Assembly (NCBI RefSeq): GCF_000091045.1
Contig: NC_006685.1
Coordinates: forward strand, 1,653,701-1,663,700
Source of the DNA: Cryptococcus deneoformans JEC21
Lineage: Eukaryota; Basidiomycota; Tremellomycetes; Tremellales; Cryptococcaceae
Length of the DNA: 10,000 bases
Direction: 5' to 3'
Translations under genes and position numbers: made by a program
The notes under the pieces: model-generated
What the model was told of the DNA's origin: nothing
Seen by the model: the letters and a program-made list of their open reading frames with translations, nothing else
Databases searched by the model: none
Shown: positions 1-7,057 of the stretch, piece by piece
Position numbering within the stretch: the stretch's first letter is position 1
Layout of the letters: every line of letters begins with the position of its first letter

Positions 1-1200
1 CAACTTTACTGAGCAAGGTGCTTTGCCTGTATTCAGAACTGAGAGTCAAGTAAGTTTTTCAGGGTGATGATGCAAGTGACAGAGGTAGCTGACAGGTTTC
101 CTCACAGGATCGTATGGTCAAGACTGCTGAAAACTTTGCTGCTGGCTTCTTTGGCGTCCCCGAGTACCTCGACCAAGTGAGCATCGAGCTCATGGTGGAG
201 ACAAGTGGCGTGAACAACACGGGTGCGCCATACGAGACGTGCCCCAACTCCAACATTGCCTCCCGCGGTTCCCTCGGTTCTACCGCTGCTTCTGCATTCG
301 CCAAGGAGGCTTTCAGCGGTACCGTCTCTCGACTCCAAAGCCACGTTGACGGTGTCGAGTTTGACACGACCGATGTGATTTCTATGCTCCAGCTATGCTC
401 TTATGAGACTGATGCGCTCGGCTACTCTGCGTTCTGCCGTCTCTTCACCGAGGAAGATTTCAAAAACTATGAGTATTATTACGATCTCAGTTTCTACTAC
501 AACAATGGTGCCGGTTCTCCCGTAGCTGCTGCGCAAGGTAAAGGCTTCCTCGAAGAGTTTGTCGCCCGTTTCACCCAGACGCCTATCACTTCTTCCGACT
601 CTAGCGTGAACACCACCCTCGACAGCAACCCGATCTACTTCCCGCTCAACCAATCCATCTATGCGGATGCGACCCATGAAGTCGTCTTGCTCGATACGTT
701 TACCGCTTTCAACTTGAGTGCGCTTTTCAGTACGGGCCCGCTTCCTGTCGATAAGCGTGTGGAAGGGTCTTCATTTGTGGCTTCGCAGGTGGTGCCTTTT
801 GGGACGCACATGGTTGTTCAAGTTCTAGAGTGTGCGGACCAGACGCCTAGCAAACAGATGCGGTTCATGATGTGAGTTTTAGTTTTTTTAAAACAACTCG
901 TCTTGTTACAAAAGCTGACTGGTTCAACCCCTCCCTCTCTCCCAACCCAGTAATGATGCCGTCCTTCCTCTTGATAAGAGTTACGAAGGGTGCGAATGGA
1001 ACAAGGATGGAATGTGCGCTTTCGACACGGTCGTTGCTGCTCTTCAGAAACGTATCGCTGAGATCGACTATGACTATGACTGTAATGGAAACTAGTAAGT
1101 GGTTGATTTTGCGTATTATTTCTTTGCTGATGAGTTGCTGGGGAAAATTAGCACTGTTGAGGCTGGACATGATTATAATGGGCGTGCTCCTCGAGCGTAA
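1..1200 (+). CDS. Histidine acid phosphatase (phytase/PHO5-type), 5'-partial
   Basis: Secreted or cell-wall phosphomonoesterase of the histidine acid phosphatase superfamily, which releases phosphate from organic phosphates through a phospho-histidine intermediate. Model: exons 1-49, 108-871, 951-1094 and 1152-1200. Base 1 is the third base of a codon; 334 residues are visible. Introns of 58, 79 and 57 nt have gtaagt/gtgagt/gtaagt donors and CTGAC/CTGAT-like branch sites. Family marks: VFRTESQDRMVKTAENFAAG across intron 1 (compare RTTSQ-R in fungal phytases), ETCPNSN, a paired-Cys region CSYETDALGYSAFC, and AQGKGFLEEFVARFT. The catalytic 'HD' site reads ATHEV (codons 672-683), so Glu replaces the usual Asp. 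Sequons NNT, NTT, NQS and NLS fit a secreted glycoprotein. The N-terminal RHGxRxP motif and signal peptide must lie upstream, since family members are usually about 450-550 residues. The tail after exon 3 (YTVEAGHDYNGRAPRA, stop 1198-1200) relies on splicing intron 3; unspliced RNA would stop at TAG 1093-1095. Family assignment is firm; substrate is unknown. Confidence 0.9.
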
Positions 1201-2386
1201 GGGTCAAACTATCATACCACCACACTAGAAGGTTGAGAGGAAGATGGAAGGACGCGGATGGAAATTTACTTATAGTAAGGGTCAAGAGATGACTGAAGAT
1301 TCAAAGAGGAGGATCAAAAAGCCTAAAGAATATATTCTGGAAAAGGGCATCAAAATGGGACAGTATAATTTCTGAGGACTTTGTTGACGGGGAAAATAAA
1401 ATAGTAATTCTAGACTGCAAATAGAGAATGGGTATATAGGAAGTGTTTACATGCGTATAATAATGAAATTGGTCTCAAGTTGTGATCTCTTTCAAGTGGC
1501 CGAGGCATGGTCCATATCTCGTGGTAAATTATATCCGCAACTGAGTTGTTCTATGGTGTTGCTTAATTAGCATGCACGCATCCTACCTTTAAAAAGGTTA
1601 TTTGCTTTGTTGTGCTCTTGCGGTGACATCGGCGAGGCGGTGAGCATAAAACGGACAAGGTTTGGAGTGATCGTTGATATGATAATACGTGCCTGAATTT
1701 GCCCACTGAGAGATCTAGCGATGTCATGAGTGAAGTCATGGTTTGCGCTGTACGACTTGCAGACTGGCGACGAATGTGCGCGGCCCTTCTGTGCTCTGCG
1801 CGTCCGCAGTACACAGTAACACAGCAGTGGGTGAGTAAAAGGTCTGGGCCAGGGTTCATGGCGATACGGGCGATTGCTTGTCGATCGCACGAGAGACGAG
1901 CGAGAGATGCGAGATGACCGACGGACGATTATTCCGCGGAGGTTGGAGGTTGGAGGTGATATCGACCTGCCGGCTATTTGATCGAGTCACAACCGACGCC
2001 GCCGGAAGAGAATGAAGGATCTTTAGTACCGGGCGGGCATCTGCGGGGAATTCAGGGACTCGAAGCTGCAGTAATCGCATGGAGCAAGTCCGGATAACGC
2101 GTCGAGCATGGTGATTCAGCGCGCAGAGGTGGCTTGGCGCTGCAATTCGGGATTTCATCGAGCGATAGGGTTCTCGAGTTCGCCACAAGCCATAGCAATA
2201 TTATTACGGTACAGCGGGGAGAGAGGTGGATATGGATGCAGCGTTCCCGTTCGCCACCTTGTGTCCAGTGCTGACAAATACATACATAATACTCCCGGCA
2301 GGCTGGCACCAGTGTGACATCACCATCGTTTGTGCTACCAGACCGTACATTAGATCATCCACACTTCTCAAGTCCACCCATGCACC
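1201..2386. other. Intergenic spacer and probable promoter region of the 2387 gene
   Basis: I see no gene with family signals, no tRNA-like B box and no transposon ends. The first 200 bases should be the phosphatase 3' UTR; an AATAAA-like hexamer lies at 1395-1400. The left part is AT-rich. The part from about 1700 to 2240 is more GC- and CpG-rich and holds only short open frames without recognisable motifs. The right end should contain the promoter and 5' leader of the gene at 2387, but no clear TATA box was found. Confidence 0.55.
1938..1957. repeat. Short tandem repeat, GGAGGTT unit
   Basis: Nearly three copies of the 7-base unit GGAGGTT (20 bases) lie in the spacer upstream of the 2387 gene. 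This could be a binding-site cluster or simple slippage; nothing in the sequence decides between these. Confidence 0.7.
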
Positions 2387-2481
2387 ATGTCCCTCGACAG
2401 CCAGTACTCCTCCCTCCTTATCCCCCCCAACCCCGCCTTCGTCACCGCAGACTCCCGTCCGCAGGGCGGCATCCTCATTAA
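2380..2481 (+). promoter_or_regulatory. Upstream open frame overlapping the start of the 2387 gene
   Basis: An ATG at 2380 lies 7 bases before the assigned start and is out of frame with it. It opens a 33-codon frame ending at TAA 2479-2481, inside the main coding region. The context of the upstream ATG (ccaccc before, c after) is poorer than that of the 2387 ATG (tgcacc before, t after), so leaky scanning is expected. It would matter only if transcription starts upstream of 2380, which the sequence does not show. Confidence 0.4.
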
Positions 2482-4556
2482 CGGCGGCCAGTCCCACCGC
2501 CATTCAGTGCCGTCCTTCTCCTTCCATACTTTACACGGCGGATCCGCTTCAGGCAGCACGGCCTCTCTGCGTCCACCTGCTAAAATCGTCCCGCCCCCTT
2601 CACCGGGCCCTGCTCTGCCCCCGTCCTCCGAGCAATCGCACAGTTCGCGTCCCTCGACTCCTGGATTGGCTGGAGGAGGTAAACCCAAAATCCGATTCGC
2701 TCCACTTCCGGATCCCCGCAGACCGCGGAGCTTGAGCACAGGCCGGAATATTGCGTACAGAAGCACCCTCGGACCTAATGGGGTGGAGACGAGGACGCTG
2801 GAGCTGAGGGGAATGGGTGACAGAGACGGAACTGACGACCAAGTAATCGTTGACGATGACTACGATAATGAGGAGGATGCGGGAGACGACGAAGGGGAAG
2901 AGGAGCGGGGTGGGAAGAGCGGCAGGAGTTGGAGCAAGACGGTGGGAAGCAGTTGGAAGGGTACGAAGAAGCTTCTAAGCGGGAAGAATCCAATCAAGGA
3001 TAAAGACAAGGAGAATGATGCGTTGACTGCCGGTGTGCCCTTGGCTAGGAGCTCGAGTACTGGCGGCCTCATCGGAGCGTAAGTCGTGCCCCTTTTCCCC
3101 CAGTATAGGAACAGACAACTGAGCTATCGTTATCGTTACAGCTCGCCGTTCCGTTGGACAGTCGAGACGGAGCGTAAAAACAGTATGCAAGGCCCTCCAC
3201 CCGCAAGCGTCACATCTCTTCTCTCCGCTCGTCGGGCAGAGAACAATACCGATAACGGCAGCAGCAGCAAGGTACCCGTTCCTGCGTCTCCCAAATTAAT
3301 ACCAGGCGTCTCAGGTAGTCATAGACGCAACTCATCTATCGAACAGCACCGAGGCTCCTCTTCCCTCGGTACCTCCCCCGGACGGCCGGTGAAGATGTTG
3401 AACGGACGGGTATACGGTTCGCGCCGAGCATCCGAAGCTGCAGAGCGGGAGAGAGAGTATCGGGAAAAGCTTGAACCTGCTTTTATCGAATGGGGGTCGT
3501 CTAACGGTGTCGGTAACAATGCGGTGTCGGGCGGAAGGTCCGGGGCAGGCTTGGGGTCATCGGGGCAAGGGGCAGGGGTGAGAGGGGGGAGGAGACAAGG
3601 GGTTGATGAAGATGATGGAGGTGGTATGGCTTGGGTGAAGAGACGGCGGGAAGAGCGGGAGAGGAAAGCTCGAGAAGAGAAGGAGAGACAGCAGATGCAG
3701 GTGGGCGACAAGGCGGGTGGCGGGGAGAATGAAGGGGGAGGACATGAATCTGGGTCCCCCGGAGCTGGAGGGGGAGAAACAGGGGGAGGGTTGACATCGA
3801 GCCAAAGCTCACAAAGCTCGCAAACTTCGTTCGACATGCCAGAGACGACAGGCGGTGAGGGCAAACCCAAGCTAAGGTTAGGAGTTGAAGAAACGAATCT
3901 TCAAACACCTGCGACGGATCCCTCGGAACTCCCACGCCAATCGCCTACCATCCACATTTCACCTGTGGTCTCCCTACCACCCCGGATTGACGTACATCTC
4001 CCGCCATCCTCCCCCTCTCTCTCTAACGATCACGACCACGATCACGATCACGACCATCATAACGTCCGGATAAGCCCAGTGGAAATCAGCAGACAAGCAG
4101 AAGAACTAGGCAAGACGATGACCATTTCCAAATCGCCAATGACGGATCGGAAGACGGAGAAGCAAGCGATGGTGATCCCTTCCGACAAGTCGAGAAAGGC
4201 GGCCTCGTCTCCGAGCCCGAACCTGCATCAGTTTGGGTTTACGGATCCGTTTGCAGAGGTTAATCCGACGAGGGTTGGTCAGTCCCGAAATCCTGTCGAA
4301 GGGGGTGGAAATGAGGATGAGGATGAGGAGGGGGAGGGAGAGGAAGAGGGAGAGGATGATGATGAGGACGATGACGAGGACGATGACGAGGACGATGATG
4401 ATGATGGGGATTTCGATGATGATGTAGTAAGGTGTGTACAACAGCATAAACTTGGCTTCGTAAAGTGAGATCTATGGGTGGCTGATGCTTATACCATTTT
4501 ATAGGACGACATCCTCTGCGGCAGGTGTAGAAGTGATCAGTCGTCACAGGGATTGA
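2387..4556 (+). CDS. Basidiomycete low-complexity protein of unknown function (IRFAPLPDPRR block)
   Basis: I do not recognise a characterised function. Model: exons 2387-3078, 3142-4431 and 4505-4556, giving 677 residues. Intron 1 (3079-3141, 63 nt) has donor gtaagt; intron 2 (4432-4504, 73 nt) has donor gtgtgt and branch gctgatg. Both restore the frame. Features by residue: Pro/Ser-rich 60-95; IRFAPLPDPRR at 102-112, the most conserved-looking block; acidic run 156-173; EREREYREKLEPAFIEWG in the middle; GMAWVKRRREER from about 392, leading a basic, probably helical segment to 415; Gly-rich tract; alternating Asp-His at 527-537; Asp/Glu run at 622-658; tail ending in ISRHRD. From memory, the IRFAPLPDP and MAWV-RRR blocks resemble fungal proteins annotated as 'cell cycle inhibitor Nif1', but I cannot verify this. 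The start ATG has a good context (gcaccATGt). The 3' end converges on the RRM gene. Confidence 0.8.
4028..4060 (+). repeat. Asp-His alternating codon repeat
   Basis: Eleven codons alternate GAT/GAC with CAC/CAT, giving five Asp-His pairs and a final His (residues 527-537 of the 2387 gene product). Such His/Asp runs can bind metal ions, but here this is only a possibility. The DNA is a near-perfect 6-base repeat and could vary in length between strains. Confidence 0.85.
4313..4423 (+). repeat. Acidic Asp/Glu codon run with 12-bp tandem unit
   Basis: About 37 codons are almost all GAG/GAT/GAC, with a few Gly and one Phe (residues 622-658 of the 2387 gene product). Two exact copies of GACGATGACGAG (4367-4378 and 4379-4390) are followed by a diverged third. 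Acidic tails of this kind occur in nuclear and chaperone-like proteins. The run ends right before intron 2. Confidence 0.85.
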
Positions 4557-4928
4557 CACGAATAAACATTTGCCCCAATCCACCAAAAAAAAAACAATCG
4601 AAAGGCGACAATGCGAGATACCCAAAACATGGCCAAGAACACGAACAAGAAATTGGAAAAGAAGAAGAATTAGTAGTGTACTGTATTTTAATCATTTTAC
4701 GGATCAAGTGTAACATTTAGAACGAATTATATATCGTGTGCTTGTTGGGATACCTATAAAAGAATTAATCAGGTTGTTACGCTCCAAATTGATTGTGCAG
4801 TATATGAAAGAATGCAATTGTTATTCTCTAAAGCCGGAGAAAAAGTAAACCAAGAATAGTTACATTTCCGCATTACATGGCGACTGTGGGTATATCTTCA
4901 CATCCAATATCCAAACACTACCACAGGG
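4557..4928. other. Convergent 3' spacer
   Basis: This stretch separates the stop codons of the 2387 gene and the RRM gene and must hold both 3' UTRs. An AATAAA hexamer at 4561-4566 is only 4 bases after the plus-strand stop. A run of ten A lies at 4585-4594. The rest is AT-rich and I see no coding or RNA gene signal. Confidence 0.6.
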
Positions 4929-6647
4929 TTACGCCTGTTGTTATGCATCACAATGGTCAGCATTCACGCCCAATCTGTTCCCACAACAGAAACAGAAAAC
5001 AGAAACTTACATGGCCGTCAAACTCGTAATCGATACCGGCAGCCTCCAACTTCTTCTTCCTCTGCCTCTCCTTCTTCAACAATTTCTTGTCCGCCTTGGA
5101 CTTTTCCTCTTCAGTACGTTCTTTTTCATGCTTCATCTTCTCCATTCGAGCACGTGGCACTTTACGGAACTTTTTGTTGGCGCCCACCCAAAGTTGGGGG
5201 TGAACTTTGTCTGAGGGAATGACCTATTCACGACAAAGAAAGGGGAAAAAAAATCAGCGGGGGCTTTGTGTAAGACGGATATATAGGGAGGGGGGTAGAG
5301 GATAAAACGTACGTGACATCTAAGGAGGTGGCCCATGAGAAGATAGTTGTTCATGGTGTCGGCAACAATCTCAGCAACAGACTCGGATGACATCTCGATG
5401 TAAGCGTAGTGTTTTGAAGCACCAGTCTAGATTGTATCTGTTAGCAAACCGCGGCAGCCAAACAAATGAGAGAGATAACTTGCCTTGCGGTTACGAGCCA
5501 ATCGCACTCGCGTAACGTCACCAAATTGAGAAAAGTACTCCTTCATTTGGTCTTCGTAGAAACCGTGAGGTATCCTGCCGAGGTAAAGGGTTCCCTTCTT
5601 GTCATCCTGTATCGCATTGTCAATTCAAGCCAATATAAAAAAGAAGCATGGGATTCAACCTGCCTTCTTCTTAGAAGCCTTTTTCAGCCTCTGCTGGACA
5701 GACTTGTCATCCTTGGCGACCATAGGTAAAGATCCCATGTCGACGGTTCTAGCAGCTTCGGCTACCGCAAGGTCCTCTGCATCAGATTCATCGTCGGAAG
5801 AATCGGCTTCGCCATCAGAAGAGGAAAAGCCGTGAATGTAGACATCCTCGTCCCCGTCGTCCTGCTCCTGTTCGGATTCGGACTCGGGCTCGACAATCTT
5901 CTTGGTCTTGGATCGCGTCTTTTTAGAAACGGGCTCAGCATCTTCAGCAACTTTTTGAGCCTTGCGTTTGCCAGTCTCCTTGACGTCCTCAGCCTTTTCA
6001 GCGACCTCCTTGCCCTTCTTCGCGGCTTGCTTTTTGCCCTTCTTGGAGAGGTTTTCAGCGACCTCAGTGATACCGCTCGCTTCGCCAAACTGTTCAAGAG
6101 TATCTTCCAAGACTTCTCCAACCTTGTCCGCAACCTTCTTCATGGCGTTTTCAGCTTGCTCCATAAAATCCTCGGCCTTCTTCCTGTTCTCCGGGTCCTT
6201 GGCAGCTTTTCCGACAGCATCCGCAGTGTCCTTGGCCGCCTTGGTAGCCCTGTCAGCAACAGCCTTCGCATCCACCTCCTGAGCATCCTTCAAAGCCTTG
6301 GCAGCTTTACCCCTGATGGGCTTTGTGCTCTCCTGCACCTTGTCCGCGACCTGAGCAGCGGTTTCTCCAGCTTTGCCTTTAGCAGCCTTGCCCTTCTTCT
6401 TCAAAGCAGGGACATCGACAGTCTCTTCCAGGGCCTCGGAAGCGGCAGCTGGCTCTCCATCGTCGAGAACGAGATCACCAGCAACGTCGACAGCGTCAGA
6501 GACAGTGTTGAGGACAGAGGAAGCAACGTTCTTGACAGTGTCGAGAGGGGAGTCGGTAGACTTTGGTTTAGCGCCTTTGGAGGCGGGCTTGGCCTTCTTA
6601 ACGGCAGCGCCGGATTTGGGCGTGGGAGCGGATCGTTTAGGGGCCAT
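4929..6647 (-). CDS. NOP15: Nop15/NIFK-type nucleolar RRM protein, 60S ribosome biogenesis
   Basis: Nucleolar RNA-binding protein; the family acts in 27S pre-rRNA processing and 60S assembly (yeast Nop15, human NIFK). Model (minus): exons 6647-5664, 5606-5484, 5426-5313, 5223-5011 and 4934-4929, giving 479 residues; all four introns are phase 0. One RRM at about 333-412: RNP2 LYLGRI (335-340), RNP1 KHYAYIEM (374-381), then the family block [17 protein letters not shown] basic, coiled-coil-like tail (about 420-470) ends near [12 protein letters not shown]. Residues 1-328 are an extension: Lys/Ala-rich start, a long Ala/Lys/Glu/Asp amphipathic helix (about 82-225), a basic patch, and an acidic Ser/Asp segment (253-292) with YIHGFSSSD, as seen before the RRM in fungal relatives. 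ATG 6647 is chosen over the in-frame TTG upstream because MAPKRS is the first Met. Introns 1 and 2 need GC donors. The last exon may code one residue. Identity is firm; the symbol is by family. Confidence 0.88.
4935..5010 (-). other. Last intron of the NOP15-like gene, leaving an Ala-stop exon
   Basis: The donor is gtaagt at 5010. I place the acceptor at 4935 (acaacag) because a gctgac branch-like motif precedes it by about 20 bases, giving a 76-nt intron and a final exon of GCG TAA only. The alternative acceptor at 4975 would make a 36-nt intron, shorter than any other here, and a tail IGREC. Retention would add a hydrophobic tail ending in the same IGREC. Confidence 0.6.
5427..5483 (-). other. 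GC-AG intron (second intron of the NOP15-like gene)
   Basis: The 57-nt intron must join RNRK to TGASKHYAY inside the RRM. The only donor keeping the frame reads AAG|GCAAGT, the textbook GC-AG donor. The branch motif is gctaac and the acceptor ctag. No in-frame GT donor exists at this point. Confidence 0.85.
5607..5663 (-). other. GC-AG intron (first intron of the NOP15-like gene), with competing GT site
   Basis: The 57-nt intron joins KASKKK to [12 protein letters not shown] at the RRM start. The acceptor (gatacag at 5607) is phase 0, so the donor must also be phase 0; AAG|GCAGGT fits. The nearby GT (position 5659) is 4 bases further in and phase 1, and would run straight into TGA. Confidence 0.75.
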
Positions 6648-7057
6648 CTCAAAGTATCTTGTGAGCAAGTGATGAGGATGTAAAAAGGAATGTTATGAAG
6701 TTTTGAGCGCGTGACGTTTTTGGTTGCGCCACCAATAAAGAAGGCAAATTTGTGGAGCCAACTTATGACGTGTGAACATTTCATTTCTAATAATACCTTT
6801 TTCCATTACACAAAATTAGTTCGATTAGCAACGGATCTAAGTAAGATTTCATTCGTACTAGCACACATACACATGAAAAGCTCATCATCTAAATGCATTA
6901 CTATGCTCGTCAATACTCGGTATAACGTCAATACTGGGTATAATAACATGGTATCCTGCACCATACCTTTCTCCATCTTCTTTACATGGATACAGTACAA
7001 CCCGATCCATCACAGCCCCGACGAAAAAAATCTATTATATCATTCATTCGCGAACCT
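6648..7057. promoter_or_regulatory. Spacer with the probable NOP15-like promoter and the SCYL2-like 3' UTR
   Basis: The two minus-strand genes are in tandem, so this 410-base stretch holds the 3' end of one and the promoter of the next. TGACGT occurs twice (6712-6717 and 6766-6771), a bZIP/CRE-like core. CCAAT lies at 6732-6736 on the plus strand, an inverted CCAAT box for the RRM gene. These are motif matches only. An 18-bp tandem duplication is listed separately. Confidence 0.4.
6909..6944. repeat. 18-bp tandem duplication
   Basis: Two adjacent 18-base copies start GTCAATACT and end GGTATAAC or GGTATAAT, and differ at two positions (10 and 18). They lie 262 bases upstream of the RRM gene start and 114 bases beyond the SCYL2-like stop. 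They could be a duplicated regulatory site or chance slippage. Confidence 0.75.

Noticed and set aside
1093..1095. TAG as the true stop of the phosphatase
   Set aside because: It sits exactly at a gtaagt donor, and a ttag acceptor at 1151 continues the frame to TAA at 1198-1200. It remains possible in unspliced RNA.
1563..2188. Several short open frames in the 1201-2386 spacer
   Set aside because: They overlap each other on both strands, have no motif, and are what a GC-rich spacer gives by chance.
1201..2386. tRNA or other small RNA gene
   Set aside because: No B-box-like GGTTCGANNCC with a matching A box or acceptor stem was found by eye.
2226..2735. 169-codon plus-strand open frame spanning the start of the 2387 gene
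   Set aside because: It starts with GTG (first ATG at 2232), is Pro/Ser-rich by composition, overlaps the better-supported frame and shows no conserved block.
3319..3935. Overlapping minus-strand open frames rich in Pro/Ser/Leu
   Set aside because: They are antisense shadows of the Gly/Glu/Arg-rich second exon of the 2387 gene.
5655..5663. Frameshift or pseudogene reading of the NOP15-like gene at the first exon end
   Set aside because: The in-frame TGA lies inside a 57-nt intron with a valid acceptor. The second intron also needs a GC donor, in perfect consensus, so GC-AG splicing explains the break better than decay.
5832..6683. Long plus-strand open frame (283 codons, rich in Leu/Ser)
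   Set aside because: It is antisense to the first exon of the NOP15-like gene. Its Leu/Ser richness is the mirror of Lys/Glu codons, and it shows no family motif.
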